A stretch of DNA of 64,000 bases, taken from assembly GCA_013396755.1 (NCBI GenBank), contig VWZF01002844.1:1936055-2000054 (forward strand), written 5' to 3'. This document shows positions 13,700 to 26,600 of the stretch, piece by piece. A program made the position numbers and the translations under genes. Under the pieces are notes generated by a model. That model did no database searches. It worked only from the letters and a program-made list of their open reading frames with translations, and was not told where the DNA came from. The stretch comes from Sclerurus mexicanus (Eukaryota; Chordata; Aves; Passeriformes; Furnariidae). Positions within the stretch are counted from its first letter, which is position 1; every line of letters begins with the position of its first letter.

Positions 13700-13936
13700 G
13701 CAGAAGACAGCATGAAGCTGACATAGGAGAGTTTTTGACCCAGAGAGTGGTTGAGCACTGGAACAGGCTCTCCAGGGAAGTGGTCACAGCACCAAGCCTG
13801 ACAGAGTTCAAGAAGCATTTGGACAATGCTCTCAGGCACATAGTGTGATTCTTGGGGTTCTGTGCAGGGCCAGGAGTTGGGCTTGATGATCCTGATGAGT
13901 CCCTTCCAATTAAGCATATTCTATGGTTCTATGATT
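13700..13936 (+). mobile_element. CR1 LINE, 3'-terminal fragment
   Basis: The fragment carries the end of CR1 ORF2 and the 3' tail. A stretch reading 'gagagtggttgagcactggaacaggctctccagg' in parts (near 13740-13775) matches the conserved HWNRL-PRE coding end, followed by the tail 'gatgatcctgatgagtccc' and the octamer end ATTCTATGGTTCTATGATT (13918-13936). It is 5'-truncated, as nearly all CR1 copies are, because reverse transcription stops early. It is moderately diverged, encodes nothing intact and is immobile. The 5' boundary is uncertain and may lie as far out as about 13670. Confidence 0.85.
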
Positions 13937-16900
13937 TTAAGATATTTGCTACCTGAGCTAAAGTTCAGGTCCTTCACAGACAGCAGGTGAGGAGCTCCCA
14001 TTGATAGTTTCTTTGGACAGCTCTTGTATCAGCTCTTACCTGCCTTGAGCTGCTCTGGCTGAGCTCCTCATTAAATTAATCAGATGTAGGTCCACTTCCC
14101 TAAAGGACAAGCCAGACTTCACCTCTCTCATGAGAACCAAGGAGATGGAAGGAGAGTGCCCTTGCTATGACATAGCTGCAACTAGCTAAGGAAGAAGTGG
14201 CCCTCTTGGAAAGAGGAAATCCAGGCTGGCTCCACAGGAGCAGACAGTCAACATCCAGATGTGATTCAGTGGCAGGTGCTAATATTTAATCAGCCTTTCA
14301 AAATTCAGAGAAATGTCTTTTCTTTGGACCTGGCTCTGGGCTCAGGTTTCCCCCTGGCACTGAACTACATTAACAAGGGAAATTGTATTTATCAGTCTAA
14401 AGGTTCTAGGGTGCCTAGTCAACCTTTATCTATTTTATTAAATGTAACTTTATTTTTAACTTGATTAGTATCAAGGAAAAACATGCTTCAGAGCAATGTG
14501 AGATCCAATTTGCATAGTCTTCAGCAAGTCACATACTGGCAAAATAGCTTCTAAATCATCAATACACTACCTCACTTCTCCTGAATAATTTCCTCTGACT
14601 AGATTCAGAATACTTGTCCCAGTCATTTCCCAGGCAGTTAATCTGTTAAGTGGTTAAAACACATTCATCATCATCATTTATTGAGATTACAAACAAAGAA
14701 GCAATTTTCTCATATTTGGGAATTCTTCAGACCAGCTTGCTTGGTTTTTTTGTTCTCCCTTTGTTCTCCCTTGAAATAGATCCATTCTAGTATTTGTGAC
14801 ACAGGAAAATAATCATCCCACTGGTCTTGCAACAAATAAAAAACTGGAATTCTACATCCCCCTGCTGGAAAGATATTTAGAGTATGCATAAGGCATTACA
14901 CCACCTGATCCTTGTTAACCTGGCAGTTTGGAAAGAAAAGCAGACCGATACCTATTGAATTTCTCCACTTCCTCAGCTTAGTTACTTTGGAATCCACCTA
15001 CAGGAATCCCTTTTGAAGAAACAAGGCATTTGTACTTACAAAATATACTTGTCAAACAACTGAGCACAGGATTGCTGCAGATTTTGTTTAGTATTTTCTG
15101 ACAAATTAATGTTTTTACAGGGTAAAAAAAAAAGTTAAAAATCAGAGCTACCAAATCAGGGTGATAAAATTGCCTTCAAAATCTTTATGATGGAAGAAAA
15201 ATCCTGTCAAGTGACTCCTGTATGCTTACTTAAAATAAATTTTACAAATAAGTACTTTTAAATCCTGCCTGTTAGAAGACTAAGAAAGCTGGCTCGTTAT
15301 TTTGGTTTCTCCTCAGCCCCCTGCTCCCTGCCAAAGATACTGCTGCTGCAGGGAATTTTGTTACTGGTTGTGTTAAGCAAGTTGTGACAACCATCAAGAT
15401 GAATGTGTTTATGTGCATACCTGGTGACATAGTTTGAAGTGGTATATTGTGGGTATCAAACCCTGATCAAACTTATCTACAGGAAATCTTTGTGCAATAA
15501 TTGTTTTTCTTTGTTCCTTACTAAAATCAGAGCTGCTGCCTGGAAGCGTGCAAGTATTTCATTTTGTCACATAATTCCCTCAATTTCAGGCCATGGTAAG
15601 TAACACTTTGGATACATGTCAGCTGTCAATTCCTGTTAGAACATCTAGCTATTACGTGATTTCGATGTAGCTGTCTGACGATTACTGCTGTATGTTGTGA
15701 ATTCATCCCTTCAAAAATGGCAGAATAAATTGAATAGTAAGGATTCTGTATGAATTAACTCAACCTGTGAAGCGATAATTTCTGAAAGCTTTATCGCTGT
15801 ACTTGCTTTGGCTGGAGAGGACCAAAGAGCACACGCTGTAGGCAAGAGTCTTGTTGGAGTGGAGACAAATCTCCTCCGGCCAAGTGAAGAGAGACCTCTA
15901 CAGATGTCTGTTTTTTTCAGTCCCTGGGGACCACTGTGTGGCAGAGGGTGTACAAGGAGATGTGTAAACAAGTGGCCCCCAGACCAGCAGGCAGAGGGTT
16001 GGGAAGCCGTGTTCTCCAAACATGCACAGGGCTGTTCCTTTCTGTATGGGTCAGGGTATGCTTGGCTCTGTGGAAGAGCTAATTAAAGGCCAGATGAGCT
16101 TTTAAACAGCCAGCTTCACTGTGTTTCTCTACAGGGCATACTGAGACCCAAGTTACTTACTGTAAGTGGTTTGTAGTTTACACAAAGGCCCTAGAGACAG
16201 AAAAAAATAAAAGGAAGCGCACATTTCTATTTTCCAGAACATAACTTCTGATGCTTCTGAGGAGCTCAATCTTTTTCCAAAGGTAGCAGCCCCTACTGAC
16301 AATACTCTTTTGAACAGCATAGTAGAGTGTAACCTTGATGCAGTTCTTTTTGTATATTTTGGAAACCATGCTGTCTTTCTTCATAACTGGTGCTTACTGA
16401 CAGAACTAATGGCAGCCTAATGGAAAGCATGATCATTTACAACCATACTTTCTGCACCACTCTTCAAATCATTCTTCTCTCACAGGTATCAACAAGACTT
16501 GCTTCACTAAAAATGCTGGGAAATAAATGAGACACGTAAGAGAAGAGCAACGCTCAGTGATATTTCTTTGACAGAGGCAGCAATGGAAAAGCAAAGCTAA
16601 AAGCTACTGATCTACACAACAGTTCAGCCTTTAAGAGTTGTAACAGCCTTCTTTCTAAATTTTCCCCAAGATCATTATGTTTTAATCCATAGAAGCCAAT
16701 ATTTTTCCAGAAGTTGAAACTGGGCACAGGTGGTACAAAAAGTTAAGGCCAAATTGTGAGCAGTATTTACTTTTCAAAATATCTACTTGTGCCCTGAAAG
16801 ATCAGGATTCTAAAGTTTCTCATGTGCAAACAGGATCAACAGCTTCATATTGAACACTTTTCAGTCATAGAGTATAAAAACATATATTGATGGAACTGCA

Positions 16901-17204
16901 TACTGGGGACTATTGAAAACTAAATGTTCTGTTGCAGAGATAAAAGACGAAAGACAGTACTCCAGGGAAAACTAAGAAAAATAAGAAAACAAATAAAACC
17001 TGAACAAAGAAAGAGTTCTCTTTTTTTTTTTAAATTTGGTTTTCTCATCGATATCTCCACAGGCTTAATAATGTTTCTACTCCTGTGCACACATGCTGCC
17101 CCAGATGATATATGGAATTACTGTATATATTTGTACACGATTGCTGACTGTCTAGGATGCGGCTGCATTGGATAGGAATTCATAAGACCTCTGTTACAAA
17201 AATT
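13937..17204. other. Unique non-coding stretch
   Basis: No gene is recognised. Around 15711-16086 both strands carry about 92-102-codon frames in locally richer GC, neither with a known domain. The rest is AT-rich unique sequence. Confidence 0.55.
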
Positions 17205-17300
17205 CACAGCATTGATGGCCTTGAGCAAGCTGCCTGACCAATCCTCCCCTCACCTGCTTAGTTGTTTAATAGATGGAATAATTCTGCCCTGGCAATAGTC
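17205..17300 (+). mobile_element. Probable MIR-like SINE core relic
   Basis: The run 'gatggccttgagcaagctg' (from about 17214) continues to 'taatagatggaataattctgccctgg' in parts near 17267-17292. This follows the order of the MIR core: a GACCTTGGGCAAGTC-like block, a pyrimidine-rich middle with CCTC, and a gap-tolerant ATCTGTAAAATGGGGATAAT-like block. MIR-type SINEs spread before amniotes diversified, and heavily decayed copies persist in birds. Divergence is high and the ends are guessed. Confidence 0.5.
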
Positions 17301-17806
17301 AGTTTCTCTTTTCTTACATCATCTGAAGCTTTTAGGAAGGGTATCTAAGAGCATTTAGATAAAGGTCCTTGCAAACTTCCCACAAATTGAAATGCCAGAC
17401 AGTAAACAAGGAAATAATATGACTGTAACAAGATAATTACATTAATATACTCCTTGGTCATGATGCATATTCACAGGTATGCTATACTATGTACAACCAT
17501 GTTCTCACAGACTGTTTTAGTTTTTAATGAGTTTGGCTAAGTAAATCACTCTGTCATCCCATCATTAATTCCTGAATCAACTGAAGAAAGCCAGATCTGC
17601 TACTGTGTAGAGTCAGATCTAGGTAGAAGATGGGGGCTCCTGCGTGTGGACCAAAACAGCCGACCTTCAGGGACCCACAGGCATCCCCTGAAGCACTCAC
17701 AGTTACACTACGCTACACCATAGAGGAGTACCCTATGTCTGTAACTTGTGTTACATGTCACTGGAAAAGACGTAATAGGATCTTTTTATTTCATATCCTT
17801 CAGAAA
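17301..17806. other. Unique non-coding stretch
   Basis: No recognisable feature. The plus-strand frame opened at 17630 runs into the small ORF described at 17807-18007. Confidence 0.5.
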
Positions 17807-18007
17807 ATGCCAGTTTCCTTAGTCTTTCTGCTGCTTTGTTGTGCTGCATCTGGATTTCCGACCCCCCTCTGTCTCAGGCCTTTTTTCAAGCAAGCACATA
17901 CACTAAGCCAGTGTCAGTGTGAAGTGCAGGGATCTGCTGTTTGCCTACTTGTGAAATTTGCATGGCTGCTGCACCGCCAGACGCTGCCCGTGTTTTCAGA
18001 GCTGTGA
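17807..18007 (+). other. Small ORF with signal-peptide-like start, unproven
   Basis: From an internal ATG at 17807 the frame codes 66 residues. The first 17 or so, MPVSLVFLLLCCAASGF, look like a secretion signal: a short start, a leucine-rich core, then small residues where signal peptidase could cut. The rest has several cysteines (CLRPF, CQCEV, AVCLL). The longer frame starts at 17630, which would bury the signal internally, so 17807 is the only start making biological sense. I see no homologue, no splice context and no upstream promoter. A chance open frame is the more likely explanation. Confidence 0.12.
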
Positions 18008-18679
18008 AAGCTAAATCAAAATAGTCACTGCAGCGCACCGTGCTAAGCACAGATATAGCACATTTCACGGTAACAGTTTACCTGGCTTCCTTCCTTCAAA
18101 AGAAGGCTGAAATTGTCATTTTTAGTAAGTAACTGCTGATTTGAGTCTTTAGCTCCACCTGAGCACTAACAAACAGCTGTGCTGGCCCACAGTGCTGCCT
18201 CAGAGATGCTTGGGGTCAGGTAACACACTGAGGATAGGTGCTGTGAGGAGAGGGCAAAGGAGCTGAGCACCCAGTTGGTGCTGTGCCTTTTACAGCACAG
18301 TGTAGGTGAGGGCCAGGTGTGTATCTCAGGCTTTTGTTTCCACCATAGGCCCCTATATTTAAGAGTGTCATTTACTAAAAAAAACCTAATTAAGTTTTTA
18401 GGTACTTGAAGGATGAGGGACATCAGAGTTTGGCATGGCCCAAGACGTTGTGATAGTGCTGAGCATCAGCCTCAAGACCTGATTGAAACTAAAGCCTACA
18501 TGGGATACACTCTTTACCTCCTAGTGCCTCATATGGCCTAAGAAGCCCACTCTAGCAGACATGTAAAGTGTGTCCAATCATTTTGATATTGTGACATTCA
18601 GTTGCTTATGTTAACTGTTGAGCACTCCTGCTAACAAGCCAGGAGTTGTTGTGAATCTGTTTCTCTCTAGTTCAAATCT
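18008..18679. other. Unique non-coding stretch
   Basis: Nothing recognised. The 85-codon minus frame at 18166-18423 has no known relative. Confidence 0.5.
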
Positions 18680-18714
18680 ATAATCAGTCAGCTATCAGAT
18701 AGCTGACTGATTAT
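18680..18714. repeat. 35-bp near-perfect palindrome
   Basis: ATAATCAGTCAGCTAT at 18680-18695 is the exact reverse complement of 18699-18714. Only CAG (18696-18698) lies between, and its C and G can also pair. The whole 35 bp is therefore a palindrome apart from the central A. It could extrude as a cruciform or fold in RNA as a very tight hairpin. It does not look like a terminator or a microRNA precursor, which has a larger loop and bulges. Confidence 0.97.
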
Positions 18715-20241
18715 TTAAATGAATTATACTGTGACATCCTAATATTTATGCATGTTACTAAAATCTTCTCCTTCAGAGGAGCTCAGCAATGACATGAAAG
18801 CTGTCGTAATCAACCGAGGAAGTCAACAGCTAATAACACATGCCAGAGCATATCCTACCACAGAAAGCCATTTCACCCAAAGTACCTGGTCCTGTCTAAA
18901 GATACTCAGTGGCCACTGTTTTTATTTCCTGAAGGGATTTAGTAATGAGCTGCACTTATAGATATCCCTTATATGGTTGTATAGGGGTTGTATAGATTTG
19001 CAAAATCTACGCTTTTCCGAGGTTTTACAGATTAAACCACTGTCAGTCAGTTTTCAGAGGAAATGTCCTCTACTGTGGCTAAATTATATGTTTTAAATCC
19101 AATTAAATAACAGCCTTGCCATACTGTCTTGTCCAAATCACAGTGAAGAGCAGAATTAACGCTCAAGCAGATATCATACTGTAACGTAGAGGATCAGAGG
19201 TTTGTACCTGTTAAAGTTCACAGTATAAAAGTGTCTGTAGCCCTTAGAAGTTTGAGTATTTACATGCTAAGGAAAGACCAAAAACAACTTCAACTACAGG
19301 GTGGTAATTCTCTGTTATACTATTACCCAAAGTATATGGGAATGCTGTGCCATCCAAACAACCCACGCTCATATCTGTCATCCTTTAGCTTTACTGTCAT
19401 ATGTAGAGTCATGACTATAGCAAGAAAACTGTTATAAATCTTGTACACTTCACATCTCATGACAAAATGGATTGATCTATCTATGGATTGCTGTATCTAT
19501 CTGTTATGTTTTAAAGCAGCAACAGAACAGACTGATACCTAAAGTCAGGTCTCTGCTACTTAAAGTTTGAAATGGAAATGAGTATCAGAACTGCAGCCCT
19601 CAGAAGGGGGGATAACATGAATTCAGGATCATGTCTGGGCATGAGAAAAGACAAAAAAAATCCAAAAGGTTCTGACTGCTCAGTCTTAGCCAGAAGCAGG
19701 AGAGACCCAGCTCTTGGATCTCCCCAGCACCTGCCAAGCCCAAGACAGGTTGCAGAGGCCAGTTTGGGCTGACCTGGAAAGCCATGACAATGTTGAAGTA
19801 GCACAGGACGTTTCTAATATTAAGCATGAACTCCATAACTTTGTTATATTTTTTAATCTTTATTTCATAGAGGCAAATTTGTGTTTTCAAATTAACACAT
19901 TTTATCTCTCAGTCTTGCCTAATACTAACTCTGACTGTGACCAGTGTAACACTGGCTTGACATGACATTCTCCATTGTTAGAATCATTATTCAAGAGTGG
20001 AAAGCATTGTCTCTGGCCCACTAAAGTGTAAGGGTCCCAAAAATGAGTGGTGTTACGAACTCCAAAATACAGATGGTAGCAAATTTTGAAAAAGTGTCTT
20101 TCTCAGCAGAAGTCAGCCTGAGTCTCTTGAGGATGAGGCAAGGTAATGAAAGAATGAAATATATGAGTCACTGTAAGATGAATCTGTGAAACTCTGGAGC
20201 CTGGCAACTCACTTTTCTAGCTATGGATTGTTTAAAAAACT
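18715..20241. other. Unique non-coding stretch
   Basis: No gene or repeat family is recognised. At 19556-19890 overlapping frames are open on both strands, without known domains. Confidence 0.5.
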
Positions 20242-20668
20242 CACTGAATCACAGAATGGGTACGTTTGGAAGGGACTACAGTGGGTCATCTGGTCCAGCT
20301 TCTTTGCTCAGGCAGGGTCATCCTAGAACACATGGCACAGGATTGGAATCCAGGCAGTTCTTGAATATCTCCAGTGATGGAAATTCCACAGCCTCTCTAG
20401 GCGACCTGTTCCAGTGCTCAGTCACTTGCACAGGAAAGAAGTTCTTCCTCATATTCAGGTGGAATTTCCTGTGCATCAGTTTCTGCCTGTTGCCTCTTGT
20501 CCTATTGCTTGACACTACCAAGAAGAGGCTGGGTCCATCATCTTGACACTCCCACTTTAGATATTTATGTACATTGATGAGGTTCCCTCTCAGTCGCTTC
20601 TTCTCAAGGTGGAACAGGACCAATTCTCTCAGCCTTTCCTTGCAAGAGAGATGCTGTAATCCCTTAAT
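20242..20668 (-). mobile_element. CR1 LINE, 3'-terminal fragment
   Basis: Read on the minus strand this is the last part of CR1 ORF2 and the 3' tail, which ends near 20242 in the octamer-like CCATTCTGTGATTC. The translated strand keeps the family's C-terminal signature in order: an LREL-FHLEKKRLRGNL block, a short linker with the SNRTRGN block, then HWNRSPREAVEFPSLEIF. This C-terminal piece helps the reverse transcriptase act on target DNA in intact elements. The copy is 5'-truncated and lacks the catalytic domain, so it is inactive. The minus-strand frame 20318-20824 contains it and runs on into unrelated flanking DNA. Confidence 0.93.
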
Positions 20669-23600
20669 CAACTCATTGAAACTCAGTGAAACATTGAGAC
20701 TCAGATCCCTCCTCAAACAAGGGAAATGTGCATGAACACACAGATCTAAAAAAGGCAAGGTAGTAAGTAGTGCCTTCTTTTTGTATAAACATGCAGCCAT
20801 TACTGAAATATAAGACAGCCACACTCAACACCTTCATCAGCAAACAGGAGACTAGATCCATTCAATTCATGGGGCTTCTCCTTCCCCTTTGAAACTTAAC
20901 CGAGACTGAGAAGCTCAAAGAATCACAGAGGACATAAAAGAAAAGCAGCTTTTTAATGAAATTCTTCATTGGGACATTAATTTTTTACCTTCATTCCCAA
21001 GGTAATTAGATTTATTTGACCACTGCCTGAATGTCTCCTGCCTTCCCAATGTTGTCTGAACTTTTTGGTCAATTTCAAACAAATCAAATCTTAATTAAAA
21101 ATTCCCAAAATCTCCATGGAAGAAGGTGGTCAAGAAGGACTCCCTGAAGTCTTTCCTAAAGAATAGCAACAGGTGGCAAGGCAGGGGATGAGCCAGCCTG
21201 TGCTCAGCTTCAGTGGATTCCTTTGTGGGAGCACCATGATGCCAATCTACCATACCTCACACCTCCTCATGCACCTCCTTGGCCAGTCAGAAGAGGGGCA
21301 GGAGGGGCTGCACGATAAAATCCTTTGGTGCTGCCAGTTATAATTCTTTCCTATCCTGGTGTATCATATTTCATTACTACCATTATCTTTTACCTGGACT
21401 ATTTATATCTCTAGCTGTAACCATTTGTTTCCAGACCCCTGGTTCTTTAAATAAGGCTGTCCAAATGTATTACTGTCATTTTTTGCTGTAATTTTTTTTT
21501 TTTGGTGATGTGAGCTGCAGGCATAACTCTAGCCACTATATGACTGTTTAATTTGAAGTGGAAATGTACCTAAAATAGTTTCACTTTTCTTTCTTTTGGG
21601 ACTTATGAACTTCTTCTAAATTATGAATGCTTCCAGCCTGTTTTTCATTTAAGATGTAATTGACTATCTGAATAACCTATCAATTTTCTGTCAGTTGTGT
21701 TATAGAGGAGTTCTGAAGTCTCACAAAATGTTTATCCAAGGCTTAATTTACCAAGCTGATTTGGCTATTCTTATATGAAGGTCAATGGTCAATGGAAAAA
21801 TTCTGCTATGCCTCCTACTTTCAGACAGAATTAGATGTTTTTCAGCAAGGGAAGTTTTTACCCTGAATGATATAGCACATGTAAATCATGTTTTTAATAG
21901 GCCTAGAACTCACATAGTTTTCCTTGAAATGTTTCTGCAGTGGATATATGCCAGGGTTACACCACGTTTCAAAAAAGGGGATCCACAACATTTCAGACGA
22001 GACTTTCTAGAGAGTAGCCTTGGCAGAGGGGTACAGCTATGGCTATGTTATTGTCTCTCATCTGTAAAGGAAAAGGAAAGATTCAGGCAGGTAACAAAAT
22101 CCAAGAGTATGCCCAAAATGGAGGGCAAGTGCAGCCATTTCATGTCAGGGCAAGGAACTCTCCTCCCTCTGCACACTTATCTCATGCTGGATGCAACTGG
22201 GAGGAAATGCCTCAACTGAATGAAGCCAAGCCTGCACATTCCTCCCAATGCGCTTCTTCTAAATCTCCTGTGCTTAACTGTAAGACTGCTTCTTAGTATA
22301 AAATACAGCAGTTGAGGAGAATAATTTTATTTATATCTGTCCTACTTCGTTGTCAAATACACAATTCATTGTTCAAATATTCCCTGATCAAGATGAGGTA
22401 TAACTGAGAAGGAAGAAATGCTGACTAAATGTCTCTACAACTGCATCTGTTTCTTGTGAGCAGCTGGAGCCATTGAACTGTTATTAATTTTATTATGTGT
22501 TTTGTAGTTGCCAGAAGCAAGTTGGATGTAAAACTCTAACTAACAAGGTGTATAGAATAGAAGTGACCTCTCTGTTGTTTGCTGCATCTTCTTAGTAAAA
22601 GCTCTTTTTCTTCCTCTCCCTTTTAAATCTGTGTGAACAGCAAGGGAATATTCCTGTCATTCTCAGGATGTTAAAACAGTGACAACACTGGCATCCTCTC
22701 CCATGAACCCACACGGTTGGGCCATCAAGACCAAACAGTAAGTGTTGCAAGAGAGGCACCCTACAGCTCCACCTTTCTGTTTTTGCTTTCCTCATATAAA
22801 ATCCACAGTCATTCTAGTGTACCTTCTTATCATCATGAGCAGGATACTCATACTTCAGAGACCATCTCTATGCTACTAAAGCCTTCTGAGTAAAACCTTC
22901 AGTGACTTCATGCCTGTGATGAATGGCCTTTTAAATGCATTACTGGGTCTTCAGAGATATTTAGGACACCCCAGTGGCCCTTGAAGTGAAAAGGTGACAG
23001 TAAATGCCAATTTTCTTCTGGTTTTATTTCGTACCCAATGGACTATGAACTGGATTAGAGTCAATGAAGCATTTTGGAGAATTGTACAAATCATGCTGCC
23101 TATGCAGAAATAGGACATGTAAAACTTTCTCCTCCTAACAAATTTATAAGCTAAAAACTTTTGGGTTTGTTTGTGTGGAACAAATGATCCATTGAAATGA
23201 AAAGAAAGAAGACAGCCAATTCTTTCAGTAGTAATTGGGAAGCACAGGTTGGCACTTGGATTTGAAAGCTGGTGTTTTAGTCCAGAGTCACAGAACTGAA
23301 GACATTAACAAACATCCAGTGTGATATGAAACTACTATAAAGCACATAGAATTTAATCTATTTTTTCTCTGTTTTTCTCATAATTGTAAATTGCAACAGA
23401 CACACAAAGACACATCTAATCACACTCCTTTTCCTCTTGTGCACTGAATTCTTACATTTTGTGAGAGAACATATACAAACGAGGAACTCTGAGCCAATGT
23501 TTTGATAATTTCATCACTTTTTCAAAGGAATGAAGCTGCTGGAGTGAAATAATCATGGCATCTTCATCACATTTTGAAAACAGCTATTTTCCTTTTAAGT

Positions 23601-26600
23601 TCTGAGCAGCAAAATATGTTGTTCAGACAAGAGCCCATAATCACCATCAGCATCAGAATTTCAACCCCTCTTGAAACAACAGCAAGCAGCAAGAGAAAGA
23701 ACTCCAAATAAATTTAGTAGTAGAATCTAGAAAGGTGTCTCATCATGGGACTTGAATTAATTCAGTTCTTCCTGCACCTCAGCAAGCAGTTTGGAGCTAC
23801 TGGTAAGTGAGATGAAAGAAATGAAAGTGCCAAGCACAGCATTACTTTTAGGCCAGCAACAGTGACAGTCAACACAGCATAGGAAAGCACAATGCTTCTG
23901 CAATGAGACTACCAGGGCTAGTGATGGAGGGGTGAGGCTAAAGCAACACCCTGCCCCATTCCTGGAAAAAAATGTTTGCAGTAGGGACCAGAAGGTTTAA
24001 GAATAGACAATTTTTCTCTATACAATTTTTCATGACTAAGACTGAAAAAGTTGTAGTGCAAGAAATAGTGCCCTTGATTAATTTAACCACTTTTCCTGTT
24101 CACGAAATATCCAGAAACAGTTCATAATTACCTCTAATTTATCCATTGTTGGAATTTACATGGCACATCTCGAAAGTCTTTTCAGTCCTCTTTGGATTGA
24201 TTCAATCTGATATTGAAACTGCTTTGGTTAGCTGATAATAGTCACAAATCATACAGGATTTCTTTGTCTCTGAAAGGATTAGCATGACTCATAATTAAGA
24301 GAAGGGTTTACCGAAAATCTTGAAGGACTTCAGGCTTTCAAAGAGCTGTGTAATAAATGCCACATCCTTAGCTGCCTTCTTATTCCTTGTGCTGTTTCCT
24401 CAAAGGGCTGCTGCCTAGCGTCTGACAGACATTTCTGTATCCAGCAAGTAGCAGTATCAGTCTCCAAAGAATCTTTATCCCTCAGTGGAAAAAGCATCTT
24501 TATCAAGAGGTTCTCAGCTTCTTCTACACAGAGACACCATGTAAGTATGCTTGTGCACTTGCAGAGCAGTTTTCTATTCTCTAATTCCAATGGCTATACC
24601 CTTGATACAGCATTCAGAGTGTTTCCAAGTTCCTAGGTCCAGACTAGCCAGACAAAGTGAAGTGGTGTGAAATGAAAGGTCCTTGATTGGGATGGAGACT
24701 TCTGTATGCACGGGCAGCTAAGTATAGGTGCACTTCCTCATTACAAATCAATGTTTAAAGATAGAATATTAAGCTCAATTTAGCCTTCCAAGGCATAGAA
24801 ATTCCACTGAAAAAGCAAAATTAAGTTACAAAAGAAAAAAGCATCTAATGCATTTTAAACATCATGTTTGACTATCAAGATTATTCTGAGTGTGCAGTTT
24901 AAATTTAAACATTATCATCTGAGATGAAAAAACTAATTTGGGTCAGTCCTGGGTTAGGAGGCATTGTCAGAACATAAATGGTTCATGGGATTGTCTACTT
25001 GCCTGCATTATGGCTGCAAAATCTGACAAAGTTAGAAAATTATTTTAAGAAATGTATTTATTCAGGACTTACAGGTATTAAACAACCTTCTTTCTGTTCC
25101 CACCATTCGTGTTTTGGTATTACTATGGCCAGAAATTCCCATTTTTTTCCATTTGGAACCTGATTTGTTTCCGCCTCTTGCCAGCAATCAGTGGATGAAC
25201 AATCTCTACAGAACCAGCAATAGCTTCTTCATGGAGATACTTGCCACACTTGATCAAATCATGTCTCAAACTACTGTTTAAAAAATAAATAAATTGAACT
25301 TCTTAAATCCCTTGCTGTGGAAAGCAGCCTTTCTAGATTTCTGGATTATTCCCTGTGCTCTTTCCTAAACCCTCTCGAAACTCCTCCCTTCTTTGTCAAA
25401 AAGTAATCGTGAAACTTGTTTAAATAATGAGATTTTTTTTTTCCTTCACACCATAGATAGATATAATACCATTTTTCAGTCAGAACGAATTTAGTTGAAT
25501 CAAATTCTTTTTCTTTTGAAAATCCATAGATTAAAAGGTATCAGTGTATTGAGGTTTAAGTGCTGAAGAATATAAGAAATTAATAAAAAAAAATGTTGCT
25601 AATAGGTTGCTATCATTCTAAAACTGGGATTTGAATTCACTAAACGAAGGAAAACAAAAAGTAGAAAATTTTGTGAGCTGATACTGAACCCAGCTTCTTA
25701 TATGTATTTTAGGCAGCAAAGAATGGATGTTTCTCATCTCACTCACTAAGTGAGCCTGCTTCCTCCAGAGGGACTCCTTTCTGTCCTAAGAAAAACTGTG
25801 TCAGTTCCCAAACGTTCTCCAAATGTTTGACACAAAAGGGTAAACTAAGGACAGAGATCTTGTTGTAAATTACTTTTTTTCTCTCCTTAGTGGGTTTAAA
25901 TGAGATGTTTATTATCGCCTTAACATTCTTGCAGTGGTTTAGTTCTGCATAATAGCAAAGCCAGTACTAAGTTAATTAAAAGAGCTATAATGTCTGAGAG
26001 AAGCCAGCAGGTTTCTATGGGTTGCTGATCAAAGGGAAAGTGGTTCTTTTTCAGTGGTCCTTTTTTCTTGGTCTTTTAGGTACGCTATGTCTCTCTAATC
26101 ACCTACAATGTTGCCATGATGACAAAATTACATAAATCCAATAATTTGAAAAAAAATAAGGTTGTAAATAGAATTCACCGAAAGAAATGCAAACCATCCA
26201 CTTAAGAAAATCAGACCAGTAATTTATAAGAGCCACCACAGGTCAATCTAGAGCCATAATATTCTGTAATCACAACACCTCAACGACCTAGTTTAAGAAT
26301 GAGTAATGAAGGACAGAAATTATGTGGATCAATAATGTTTTTTCACTTGAGCGGTAGTGATGTATTCATGTAATAATGTAGTTTGAGTCAATAAGATGAA
26401 ACTATGGCTACACAGTGCTTGGAATACAGGGTGTTGTATGCCAGTGTTATCCCCCAGCAGCTGTCAAGCTAATATGCACATAGATATTTTTAATGTCCAT
26501 ATCAGTGAACTATTTGACTCTAACAATACACTTACTTTACTTGCACATAATCAATTTTTGTTTGTGTCTGTAAAGAATGTCAGCATTCAATATGAGCTAT

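Noticed and set aside
20930..20945. GAATCACAG as another CR1 end (near 20919)
   Set aside because: Only nine bases agree and the conserved CR1 tail does not follow.
21785..22296. 144-codon plus frame as a gene
   Set aside because: No domain, splice context or compositional coding signal; frames of this length are expected by chance in 64 kb.
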